Shown: in pieces, positions 7,707 through 15,755 of the stretch | How the letters are laid out: each line of letters starts with the position of its first letter | Position numbering within the stretch: the first letter of the stretch is position 1 | Translations under genes and position numbers: made by a program | Notes under the pieces: model-generated | The model's input: only the letters and a program-made list of their open reading frames with translations | What the model was told of the DNA's origin: nothing | Database searches by the model: none | Origin: Nocardioides thalensis | GTDB taxonomy: Bacteria > Actinomycetota > Actinomycetes > Propionibacteriales > Nocardioidaceae | NCBI RefSeq assembly: GCF_013410655.1 | Contig: NZ_JACCFP010000001.1 | Location: 4,115,501-4,179,500 of the forward strand | DNA length: 64,000 nucleotides | Reading direction: 5' to 3'

Positions 7707-10700
7707 GAGGCAGCCACCTCCGCGACGCGCTTGCCGGGCGGGCGTTGCGGCCACCACAGTCGCGGTCCGAGAAGGGTCGCCAGCGCCGGCACAAGGAGCG
7801 AGCGCACGACGAAGGTGTCGAGCAGCAGGCCGCACCCGATCGTGAACCCGACCTGCGTGACGGTGGTGACCGTGGCCGCCATCATCGCGAACGTGCTGGC
7901 GGCGAAGATGAGGCCCGCGGTCGTGATGACGCCGCCGGTCGCGATCGTCGCCCGGGCGATCCCGGACGCCGACCCGTCCGGCGCCTCCTCGTGCATCCGT
8001 TTCGTCAGCAGCAGGTTGTAGTCGGCGCCCACGGCCACCAGGATCACGAAGGCGATCGGCGCGACGGTCCACTCGAGCTCTTGACCGAGCAGCACCTGCC
8101 ACACGAGGACGGCGAGCCCGACCGCCGAGGCGTAGGACAGCACCACCGTCCCGACCAGGAGCCCCGCCGCCACGATGCTGCGCAGGAGGGCCAGCAGGAC
8201 CAGGAAGACGGCGACCAGCGCGCAGATCGCGATCAGCCGGAAGTCCGCGGCGGAGTAGTCGGCGAGGTCGTGGTTGGTGCTCGCCATGCCGGTGGTGCTG
8301 ACCGTTGCGCCTTCCAGCCTGGTGCCGCGGAAGGCCTCGGCCACGGCCTCCTCGAGCTCCACGGTGCGCGCGGCTGCCTCGCGGCCGAAGGCGTCGGTCG
8401 CGCCGAGGACGGCGATCCGCGCGGTGCGACCGTCGGGCGAGAGGTAGAGCCGGGCGGCGGCCGCGAAGTCCTGTCGCTCGAGCGCCGTCGGCGGCAGGTA
8501 GAACCCACCGACAGCGGGCGCGTCGCCGACCCTCGCCGTACGGCGCAGGTGGGCCGCGGCCTCCTGGAGGCCGCGACGGAGCTCGGGCAGCGAGCTCGCG
8601 ACCTGCTCGGTGCCTCCGGCGACCTGGCCGGCGCCGTCGGCCAGCTGGTCGACGCCTCCGGCGACCCGGGAGGCGCCGTCGGCGAGGTCGTCGAGGCGGG
8701 CGGCGAAGACGCGCTGGCCGTCGGCCAGACGGTCGGCGCCGGCTCGCGCCTGCTCGAGCCCGGTCCGCAGCCGGCGGAGACCCTCAGCGAGGTCGCCGGT
8801 GCCGTCGGCGAGGCGCCGGGCGCCCGCCGCGGCGTCGCGCAGACCGGGCAGGAGCTGGTCGCGCTCGGCGACCCAGATCTGGCGGAGGGCGTCGCGCGCC
8901 TGCCGGCACGCGGGGTCGAGGCCGCAGGTGAGGCTCTTGGTGGCGAGCGCGTCGTGGACCATGCCGAGCCCGTCGACGGCCAGGGCGACCTGGTCGGCGG
9001 CGGCGTCGAGTCCGGCCGCGAGCTCGTCGGCCCCGGCGCGCAGGCCGCCGGTGCCGCGGGCCGCGGCCTCGGCGCCGTCGAGGAGCCGGTCGATGCCCGC
9101 GGCGAGGTCGCCGGTGCCGTCGGCGATCCGCCCCGCGCCGCCCGCGGCCTGCCGGGCGCCCCCGGCGAGCCGGCCGCTGCCGGACGCGAGCCGGTCGGCG
9201 CCGGTGCTGAGCTGTCCGGCCCCGTCGACCAGGCGGCGGGCACCGTCCTCGCCCTCCTCGAGGCGCTCGCCCGCGCGGCCGAGCCGCTCGCCGACGATGC
9301 CGGACTGGTGGCTGAGGGACGCCTGCTCGATGGGCCGGCCGAGCGGTCGGGTGATGCCGCGGACCAGCACCACGCCGGGCTGCTGCTCGGCGGACGCGGC
9401 GGCGCGCTCGAGGAGCGCGAGGTCGCGGGCGTTGCGCAGGTCGTGGTCGGCCTCGACCAGCACGTAGTCGGGCAGCACCTCGTTGACCGGGAAGTGCCGG
9501 TCGAGCATCGCGTAGCCGAGGTTGCTCTCGGTCTCCTCCGGTTGCGCGTCGCGAAGGTCGTAGGACTTGTCCATCACCGGGTAGAACGCGGCCAGCGCCA
9601 GCAGCGGCACCAGCGACGCGACGAGCATCCGGCCGGGCCGCGCCGCGACCAGCCCGGTCACCCGCTCCCAGACCCCGCTCACCCGCGACGGCTTGGGCTC
9701 CAGCCAGCCGCGGCGGCCGGCGATCGCGAGGAGCGCCGGCGTGAGGGACAGGCTGATCGCGAGGTTGACCGCGACGCTCACCGCGACGGCGGGTCCGGTG
9801 GTCCGGAAGATGCCCATGTGCGCGAGCGCCATCACCGAGGTGGCGAGCACGACGGTGACGGCCGACCCGGCGACGACCGCGCCCACGCGCGACGTCGCCA
9901 GCGCGGCGGCGTGGTCCGCGTCGAGGCCGTCGCGCCTGCCCTCGTGGTAGCGCGCGAGCAGGAAGACGGCGTAGTCGGTCGCGGCGCCGAGGACCACCGC
10001 GGTGAGGAACGAACCGCTGAACGTCGACACCGTGAAGACGCCCGCGATGCCGCACCACGCGGTGACCGCGCGCGCCAGTCCGAGGCCGAGCCCGACCACG
10101 GTGAGGATCAGGAGCATCACGCCGATCGATCGGTAGATGACCAGCAGGATCAGCCCGATGCCGACGATGGTGACGATCGTGATCCGGAGGATGCTCTCCT
10201 CGGTCTCGGTCGCGACGTCGGTGACCGTGGCGGTCGGCCCGGTGACGGCGACCGCGAGCCCGTCGGGCCGGTGGTCGTCGGCCACGTCGCGCACCGCATC
10301 GACCTGCCGGATCGAGGCGGGCGCGCCCGTGACGCCGGTGATCCCGACGAGCAGGTAGCGCGCCTCGCCGTCACGGCTGGTCAGCGCGTCGAGCAGCTCC
10401 GGTCGCCGTACGTCCTGCACGAAGGCGACGTTGGACTCGTCCGCGCGCAGCTCGCGGGACAGCCGTACGGCGTACTGCTTGTCGGCCGGCCGCAGCCCCG
10501 ACGTGCGCTCCATCGCGACCACGACGAAGCTCTCGCTCTCGCCGCTGCCGAACGCCTCGCCCATCGCGGTGACCGCGACCATCGACGGCGCGTCCTCGGG
10601 CACCATCGCCGAGGAGTCGCGCGCGGCGACCTCCTCGATCTGCGGGACGACCAGGTTGAGGACCGCGGTCAGCGCGACCCAGCCCAGGACGACCCAGCCG

Positions 10701-10774
10701 GCGCGGCGGACGATGACGCGGGCGATCCACGGCGCGCGGTCGGCGCTGTCTGCGTTGTCAGGGGAGGCTGACAC
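7703..10774 (-). CDS. MMPL-family RND exporter with heptad-repeat domain
   Basis: 1023 aa resistance-nodulation-division transporter of the MmpL/YdfJ type: a membrane segment near residue 20, two periplasmic loops and two clusters of about five membrane helices (about 190-380 and 820-1000). Between roughly residues 500 and 760 the second extracytoplasmic loop is a long run of xxxLxxG heptads (ADGTGDLAAG, DRLADG and similar), a low-complexity pattern also seen in YhgE/Pip-type proteins. MMPL proteins export lipids or hydrophobic compounds by proton antiport. I use the GTG at 10774, preceded by AGGAG with 4-nt spacing; an upstream TTG falls inside the operator. It forms a two-gene operon with the TetR gene. 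Confidence 0.88.
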   Translation of the reverse strand: MSASPDNADSADRAPWIARVIVRRAGWVVLGWVALTAVLNLVVPQIEEVAARDSSAMVPEDAPSMVAVTAMGEAFGSGESESFVVVAMERTSGLRPADKQYAVRLSRELRADESNVAFVQDVRRPELLDALTSRDGEARYLLVGITGVTGAPASIRQVDAVRDVADDHRPDGLAVAVTGPTATVTDVATETEESILRITIVTIVGIGLILLVIYRSIGVMLLILTVVGLGLGLARAVTAWCGIAGVFTVSTFSGSFLTAVVLGAATDYAVFLLARYHEGRRDGLDADHAAALATSRVGAVVAGSAVTVVLATSVMALAHMGIFRTTGPAVAVSVAVNLAISLSLTPALLAIAGRRGWLEPKPSRVSGVWERVTGLVAARPGRMLVASLVPLLALAAFYPVMDKSYDLRDAQPEETESNLGYAMLDRHFPVNEVLPDYVLVEADHDLRNARDLALLERAAASAEQQPGVVLVRGITRPLGRPIEQASLSHQSGIVGERLGRAGERLEEGEDGARRLVDGAGQLSTGADRLASGSGRLAGGARQAAGGAGRIADGTGDLAAGIDRLLDGAEAAARGTGGLRAGADELAAGLDAAADQVALAVDGLGMVHDALATKSLTCGLDPACRQARDALRQIWVAERDQLLPGLRDAAAGARRLADGTGDLAEGLRRLRTGLEQARAGADRLADGQRVFAARLDDLADGASRVAGGVDQLADGAGQVAGGTEQVASSLPELRRGLQEAAAHLRRTARVGDAPAVGGFYLPPTALERQDFAAAARLYLSPDGRTARIAVLGATDAFGREAAARTVELEEAVAEAFRGTRLEGATVSTTGMASTNHDLADYSAADFRLIAICALVAVFLVLLALLRSIVAAGLLVGTVVLSYASAVGLAVLVWQVLLGQELEWTVAPIAFVILVAVGADYNLLLTKRMHEEAPDGSASGIARATIATGGVITTAGLIFAASTFAMMAATVTTVTQVGFTIGCGLLLDTFVVRSLLVPALATLLGPRLWWPQRPPGKRVAEVAAS

Positions 10775-10823
10775 GGGGCTCCTGCTCCTCGGGCCACGCT
10801 CCCCGCCCAGCGTGACGACGGGT

Positions 10824-10844
10824 CTCCTTGCCAGTGGCAAGGAG
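10824..10844. promoter_or_regulatory. TetR-type operator of the MMPL operon
   Basis: Perfect 9-bp arms CTCCTTGCC and GGCAAGGAG around a central AGT. It lies 50-70 bp upstream of the MMPL start. On the minus strand it follows TTGTGG (10886-10881), an 18-nt spacer and TATCGT (10862-10857), so it would sit just downstream of the transcription start. This is an ideal repressor position for the operon's own TetR protein. Confidence 0.6.
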
Positions 10845-10969
10845 GTCGACCCGTCGACGATAGGAACAAGTTCCAGTCACCCACAAGCGATTGTGAGCGG
10901 ACCCACCTCCAGCGTCCCTCGGGTCGCTTTGTCGACATTGCGTCGGGGGTCCGGCCTAGCTTGCCTGCC

Positions 10970-11035
10970 GTGGACCGGTGGTACGACGAAGCGACTCGTG
11001 TGGGGCGACCCCGCGGCGTCGTCCACCGGTCCCAC
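10970..11035 (-). terminator. Long hairpin after the lectin-like gene
   Basis: Arms of about 19 nt (10970-10988 and 11017-11035) share ACCGGTGG and CGACG and pair with two single-base bulges around a 28-nt loop. The hairpin starts about 38 nt past the end of the leftward gene at 11073 and probably terminates it. There is no clear U tract. Confidence 0.5.
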
Positions 11036-11072
11036 CTGAGCGCGGCCGCGGCCCCGGACCCCGGCCAGGAGG

Positions 11073-12662
11073 TCAGCAGCCGAGGTCGTGCCGGCCGGCC
11101 CGCAGGCGGTGCGCCGACGTCACCGAGCGGCCGTTGCTGCGGTCCCAGGCGCGGATCCAGTCGGCGCCCGCGTAGGTGTGCCGCATCTCGCGGTCCCCCC
11201 TGCCGACCAGCGACAGCCGCAGCGTGAGCGGCACCTTCGGCAGGGCCGCCCGGCTGCGCACGGTCCCGATCGGCTGGCTGTCGAGCAGCCAGGTGATCCG
11301 CGAGCCCGTGACCTCGACGCCGTAGGCGTGGTGGACCTGGCTGATCGGCACGCCCGTGCGCTGCGAGGTCCAGGCCCGCCGCTTGTTGGGCGTCGTGACG
11401 CCGTACCTCACGGCGCGGCCGCTCGGGGAGATCTCCGCGACCGTGATGGTGCGGGCCCCGCAGGCGCGCTTCGCCGGGTCCTCCGGCACGAGCTCGACGC
11501 GGACCCGGAAGGACTCGCCTGCTTCGGCGATCTCCCAGGTGCGCAGCCGCACCTCCCACCGGCCGGTCGCGTGGGCGTTGCCGCGCAGGGTCGCGGCCGT
11601 CGTACCGAAGTCCCCCGGGCCGGCGTCGCGCGGCGCGACCACGCCGTACTTGGACTCGAGGAACAGGCCGCCGTTGTGCCGGCCGGCGCGCCCGCCGCCG
11701 GTGGACGTCTCGGCCCAGGTGCCGCGCGGGACCTTGCCCTTGTAGGGCGCGTCGCTGAGCGACTCGCCCCACTCGTAGGCGAAGTCGTAGAGGGTCTCGC
11801 CCCAGCCGTAGCGCTGCCCCGACGAGCCGCCCTCGGACGAGCGCCCCGCGGGCTGCGTCGTCCCGGGCGCGCGGGTCTCGGTCGCGCGAGCGGGCTGCAC
11901 GCCCTCCCCGCGGCGGCTGAGCACGTAGACGTGCACCGGGAACGAGGTGTTCCAGCCGATGTCGCTCCCGAAGCCGAGCCAGCCCCCGATGCGGGCGCGG
12001 TAGACGTGCACGCCGGGCTCGCTGATCGTGCGCTGGAAGCGGACCGTGCCGTTGAGCCCGACGATCCCCTGGGTCACCTTGCGCCAGGTGGTCGCGTCGA
12101 CCCGCTCCTCGAGCGCAACGGTGCGACCGAGGAGGATCGGCCCGCCCTCCGGGCTGGTGTCGACAGTGACGCTGAACGCCTCGTCCTCCGCGGCCGGGTA
12201 GCTCGTGTACTCGCGGTACCGGGACCAGTCGGGGCGGAACGGCAGCGTGCCGTCGGCAGGCGCGACCGCGACCGTGGTCATCTCGTCGTGCGCATGGAAC
12301 AGCCGGCCGGGCGTCGCGCCGACGGCCGAGCTCACCCGCAGGCTGATGTTGTACATCCCGGGTGCCGGGTGGCGGAACGAGAACCGGCCGTTGCGGTCGG
12401 TGCGCGCGGTGGAGCCCGGGACGACGGTCCAGGCGTCGCCCGGACGGTTCATGTGGAACTCCAGCCAGATCTGGCGCTCACCGGTCTGCGCGAGCGAGCC
12501 CTCGAAGAGGACGCCCTGGCCGGCGTAGTACTCCGACTCGCCGATGGTCAGCGTCGCCTCCTGTCGGGCGGACACCGCCCGCGCGTCCGGCGACAATGCC
12601 GCGACGAGGCAGACGGCGATGATCAGTGCGGTTGCAGCAGTGCGAAGGCGACGAAAGGTCAC
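11073..12662 (-). CDS. Secreted ConA/GH16-like protein, paralogue 1
   Basis: 529 aa with a Sec signal peptide (RRLRTAATALIIAVCLVAALS, cleavage near SPDARA). An N-terminal beta-sandwich region (about 40-260) has an Ig-like ligand pattern (FRHPAPGMYNISLRV). A Thr/Ser/Gly linker (about 265-295) leads to a C-terminal concanavalin-like domain (about 295-525) with HNGGLFLESKYGVV, RWEVRLRTWE, HAYGVEV and RITWLLDSQPIG, the layout of GH16 and laminin-G sandwiches. The GH16 catalytic ExDxxE motif is absent, so I infer carbohydrate binding rather than hydrolysis. It is a tandem duplicate of the gene at 12741. Confidence 0.72.
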   Translation of the reverse strand: MTFRRLRTAATALIIAVCLVAALSPDARAVSARQEATLTIGESEYYAGQGVLFEGSLAQTGERQIWLEFHMNRPGDAWTVVPGSTARTDRNGRFSFRHPAPGMYNISLRVSSAVGATPGRLFHAHDEMTTVAVAPADGTLPFRPDWSRYREYTSYPAAEDEAFSVTVDTSPEGGPILLGRTVALEERVDATTWRKVTQGIVGLNGTVRFQRTISEPGVHVYRARIGGWLGFGSDIGWNTSFPVHVYVLSRRGEGVQPARATETRAPGTTQPAGRSSEGGSSGQRYGWGETLYDFAYEWGESLSDAPYKGKVPRGTWAETSTGGGRAGRHNGGLFLESKYGVVAPRDAGPGDFGTTAATLRGNAHATGRWEVRLRTWEIAEAGESFRVRVELVPEDPAKRACGARTITVAEISPSGRAVRYGVTTPNKRRAWTSQRTGVPISQVHHAYGVEVTGSRITWLLDSQPIGTVRSRAALPKVPLTLRLSLVGRGDREMRHTYAGADWIRAWDRSNGRSVTSAHRLRAGRHDLGC

Positions 12663-12731
12663 CGTGTCCCCCCAGGCAGACGTGACGTTGCCCGTTCCTT
12701 CGGCCGCCGGCGTCGCGACCTGAGGGGTACG

Positions 12732-12752
12732 CCGCGGCGGTCAGCGCCGCGG
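12732..12752 (-). terminator. GC hairpin over the stop codon of paralogue 2
   Basis: Perfect 8-bp stem CCGCGGCG / CGCCGCGG with a 5-nt loop that contains the stop codon of the leftward gene ending at 12741. It may act as a terminator or mRNA 3'-end stabiliser between the tandem paralogues. Confidence 0.4.
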
Positions 12753-14405
12753 GCCGCGGCAGCCGAGCTGGTGCCGCTCGGAGCGGAGCAGCTTCGGCGC
12801 GCGGACCGACCGCCCGCGATCGAGGTCCCACCCGCGGATCCAGTCCGCGCCGGCGTAGGCGTGCCGCATCTCCCGCCGGCCGCTGCCGACGAGGGAGAAC
12901 CGCAGGGTCAGCGGGACCCCCGGCAGCGCCTTGCGGTTCCGCACGGTCGCAGTCGGCCGCCCGTCGAGGAACCACGTGATCCTGGAGTCGGTCACCTCGA
13001 CGGCATAGGCGTGCTGCACCTGCCGGATCCGGACGTCGTTGCGCCGGCCGCGCCAGGCGCGGTGGTCGCGCGGAGTCGTGACGCCGTACCTGACCTGGCG
13101 GGAGCCGGGCGAGATGTCGGCGATGGTGATGGTGCGGGCGCCGCAGGCGCGCTTCGCGGCGTTCACCGGCACCAGCTCGGCCTTCACGCGGTACGACGCG
13201 CCGGGCTCGGCCAGCTCCCACGTGCGCATCCGCACCTCCCACCGGCCCGTCGCGCGCGCGTTGCCGCGCAGGGTCGCGGCCGTCGTACCTCGGTCGCCGA
13301 GGCCGGTGTCACGGGGCGCGACCACGCCGTACTTGGACTCCAGGAACAGTCCGCCGTTGTGGCGTCCCACGCGGCCGCCGCCGGTGGAGGTCTCCTTCCA
13401 TCGACCGCGGAGCCGAGTGCCGCGGTGCGGCCGGTCGGACAGCGACTCGCCCCACTCGAACGCGAAGTCGAACAGCGGCCGGCCCCAGTCGAACCGCTCG
13501 CCCGCGGCGCCGCGCGGCCGGGCGAGCTCACCGGGGGGGGGGGCGGGCCTGCTGCGGGGGCCGAACGTCGGGCGCGGCGGCCGGGGACCGGCGCCGGTGC
13601 GGTCGAGCACGTAGACGCTGATCGGGAACGAGGTGTTCCACCCGATGTTGCTCAGGCCCCGGCGCCAGTCGTCGGTGCGGGCGCGGTAGACGGCGACGCC
13701 GCGGCGCGCCACGTCCTGGCGGAACGACACCGTGCCCGAGCGGGTGACCCGACCCCGGCCGACCGTGCGCCAGGTGGTGGCGTCGAGACGGCGTTGGAGG
13801 ATGACGCGACGGCCCCGGAGCACGGGCCCGCCGTGGGGCGCGGTGTCGACGGTGACCGTGAACGGCTCGCCCGTGACGGCGGGATAGCTCGTGGAGTGGC
13901 GGTAGCGGGAGCGTTCCAGCCGCACCGGCCAGGCGCCGTCGCGCGGCCGCACCCGGAGCGTCATCATCTCGTCGACCGCGTGGAAGAGCCGGGGCCGGGT
14001 GGAGCCGGCGGCGGAGCTCACGCGCAGCTTGATGTTGTACATGCCCGGCGCCGGGTGGCGGAACGAGAACCTGCCCGCCCGGTCGGTACGGCGCATCGAG
14101 CCCTCGACGCGGGTCCAGCGGTCGCCCGGGCGGTTCATGTGGAACTCCAGCCAGACCCGTCGTACGCCGCGCTCGGGGAGCGTGCCGCTGAAGCGGACGC
14201 CCTGGCCGGCGTAGTACTTCTTCGGGCTGACGGACAGGGTGCCGAGCTGGTGGTGACGGCGCTCGTCCTGCTTGCCGGGCTTCACGCTGGCGGGGTGGGC
14301 GGCGTGCGCGCCGACCGGGGCGGGCTCGACGACCGAGACGGTTGCGACCAGGCAGAGGGTGGCGACGAGTGCGATGGCGGCGGCGCGCAGGCGACGGACG
14401 GTCAC
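12741..14405 (-). CDS. Secreted ConA/GH16-like protein, paralogue 2
   Basis: 554 aa with the same architecture as the gene at 11073: a signal peptide (RRLRAAAIALVATLCLVATVS), an N-terminal sandwich with FRHPAPGMYNIKLRV, a Pro/Arg-rich linker and a C-terminal ConA-like domain with HNGGLFLESKYGVV and RITWFLDGRP. The GH16 catalytic motif is again missing. Mature protein is strongly basic. The GTG start and the bases before it resemble those of paralogue 1 (shared CAACGTC and GTCTGC blocks), so the duplication included the leader. An 11-base G run (C on the coding strand, 13533-13543) lies in the linker; homology to paralogue 1 on both sides shows the frame is intact as read. Confidence 0.72.
   Translation of the reverse strand: MTVRRLRAAAIALVATLCLVATVSVVEPAPVGAHAAHPASVKPGKQDERRHHQLGTLSVSPKKYYAGQGVRFSGTLPERGVRRVWLEFHMNRPGDRWTRVEGSMRRTDRAGRFSFRHPAPGMYNIKLRVSSAAGSTRPRLFHAVDEMMTLRVRPRDGAWPVRLERSRYRHSTSYPAVTGEPFTVTVDTAPHGGPVLRGRRVILQRRLDATTWRTVGRGRVTRSGTVSFRQDVARRGVAVYRARTDDWRRGLSNIGWNTSFPISVYVLDRTGAGPRPPRPTFGPRSRPAPPPGELARPRGAAGERFDWGRPLFDFAFEWGESLSDRPHRGTRLRGRWKETSTGGGRVGRHNGGLFLESKYGVVAPRDTGLGDRGTTAATLRGNARATGRWEVRMRTWELAEPGASYRVKAELVPVNAAKRACGARTITIADISPGSRQVRYGVTTPRDHRAWRGRRNDVRIRQVQHAYAVEVTDSRITWFLDGRPTATVRNRKALPGVPLTLRFSLVGSGRREMRHAYAGADWIRGWDLDRGRSVRAPKLLRSERHQLGCRGPRR
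13533..13543. repeat. 11-base G homopolymer inside a coding region
   Basis: Eleven consecutive G on the plus strand (C in the gene) encode prolines in the interdomain linker of the secreted paralogue at 12741-14405. A one-base slip would truncate the protein before its ConA-like domain, so it is a candidate phase-variation tract, or a sequencing-error hotspot. Confidence 0.85.
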
Positions 14406-14472
14406 CGAGACTTCCCTTGCAAGCAGACGACGTTGACTGCCCGTACGGACAGCGACGCCCCTACCTGAGGCG

Positions 14473-15639
14473 TCAGGCGGGAGACTCTAGATCGGACGAC
14501 GGATCGATCAGAATCTTCGCGTGCCGCTCGGGATCGCCGAGCGCCTCGAACGCCGCGGCGACCCCGCCGAGGCCGACGGTACCGGTGACCAGCGGCAGCA
14601 CGTCGACCTTGCCGCTCGCGATCCACTGCAGCGTCTGGTGGAACTCCGCGGGGTCGTAGGCGAAGGCGAACCGCAGCTCGACCTCCTTGTTGATCGCCAT
14701 CGACGGGCGGAACGAGTCGGCGCCCATGCACACGCCGACGACGACGATGCGGGTGAGCAGCGGGGCGGAGGAGATGGCGTGCTCGATCATCCCGGGCACG
14801 CCGACGCACTCGAACACCACCGGGCCGCGGGGCGTCGCCCCTGCCTTCTCGGCGGCGCGCATCAGGTGGGCCCACGGGAGCAGCGGCACGGCGCGGAGCT
14901 TGGCCATCGCGTCGATGCCGACCTCGGCGAGGGCGACCGGGTTGGTCAGGTAGCGGCTGGACTCCTCGAACGACGACCACGGCGACTCGACCGCGGGGTC
15001 GACGACGACGTCGGCGCCGCACTTCTCGGCGAGCGCGCGGCGGCCGGCGGAGAAGTCGCTGGCGATCACGTGGCGCACGCCGCTGGCCTTGAGCATCAAG
15101 ATCACCGCGAGCCCGATCGGTCCGCATCCCAGCACCACGGCGACGTCCTTCGCGCCCACCTGGCCCTTGCGCACGGCGTGCAGGGCGACCGCCATCGGCT
15201 CGGTCAGCGCGGCGGCCTCGACCGGGACCTCGTCGGGCACCCGGAAGGTCATCGCCTGCTGCGTGAGCACCTGCTCGCCGTACCCTCCCGGCGCGTCCTG
15301 CGAGAGGCCGGTCAGGTGGATCTGACCGTCGGTCTTCAGCACCGGGAGCGCGACGACCCGGGTGCCGACCGGCCACGCCTTCTTGGTGCGCGGGCCGTAG
15401 TCGGCGACGGTGCCGACGAACTCGTGGCCCATGACCACGTGCTGGTCGGAGCGCATGAAGCCGTCGTAGCCGAGCTCGGCGACGTCGCGCGCCGTCTCGT
15501 CACCGTGGGTGCGGGCGTGCAGGTCGGAGCCGCAGATGCCGCACCGCTCGACGTCGAGGAGCAGCTGCCCCCGGGCCGGGACCAGGTCGGCCACCTCGGC
15601 GACCTCGAGCTTGCTCTGGTGGCAGGTGACCGCCCTCAT
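14473..15639 (-). CDS. Zinc-dependent medium-chain alcohol dehydrogenase
   Basis: 388 aa. The N-terminal GroES-like domain has the catalytic zinc ligands Cys36 (GICGSDLH) and His72-Glu73 (GHEFVG). The Rossmann domain has VLGCGPIGLAVI. The structural-zinc lobe normally found around residues 90-115 has no cysteines, so this member binds only the catalytic zinc. Substrate unknown; the family oxidises alcohols, polyols and threonine with NAD(P). The ATG at 15639 directly abuts the 22-bp repeat array, so its promoter must lie within or beyond that array. It is 116 bp downstream of pckG on the same strand. Confidence 0.8.
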   Translation of the reverse strand: MRAVTCHQSKLEVAEVADLVPARGQLLLDVERCGICGSDLHARTHGDETARDVAELGYDGFMRSDQHVVMGHEFVGTVADYGPRTKKAWPVGTRVVALPVLKTDGQIHLTGLSQDAPGGYGEQVLTQQAMTFRVPDEVPVEAAALTEPMAVALHAVRKGQVGAKDVAVVLGCGPIGLAVILMLKASGVRHVIASDFSAGRRALAEKCGADVVVDPAVESPWSSFEESSRYLTNPVALAEVGIDAMAKLRAVPLLPWAHLMRAAEKAGATPRGPVVFECVGVPGMIEHAISSAPLLTRIVVVGVCMGADSFRPSMAINKEVELRFAFAYDPAEFHQTLQWIASGKVDVLPLVTGTVGLGGVAAAFEALGDPERHAKILIDPSSDLESPA

Positions 15640-15755
15640 GTCGAGTTACCTCTCGTGGTTCGTCGAGTTGACCTTCATGGTCATGCGAATCGCCCCCCCG
15701 TGGCGCAACGGCGACCACGAGGGGCGATTCGACGAACCATGAGGGGTGATTCGAC
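15640..15755. repeat. Array of 22-bp units, locus 2 (family B, head to head)
   Basis: Three 22-bp units on the plus strand (15640-15661, 15662-15683, 15684-15705) and two on the minus strand (15712-15733, 15734-15755) share GTCGARTYRCC and TCRTGGTY; the third plus unit is diverged. Six nt (15706-15711) separate the opposed blocks. The array fills the interval from the alcohol dehydrogenase start to the pckG stop (minus strand). Opposed units could fold into a cruciform or RNA hairpin. Confidence 0.85.

Noticed and set aside
8102..8931. Alternative open frames on both strands inside the MMPL gene
   Set aside because: They mirror the heptad-repeat region of the exporter and are of biased composition without homology.
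10863..10874. GGAAC-AA-GTTCC dyad
   Set aside because: It lies in the spacer of the predicted MMPL promoter and is short; the 21-bp palindrome next to it is the better operator.
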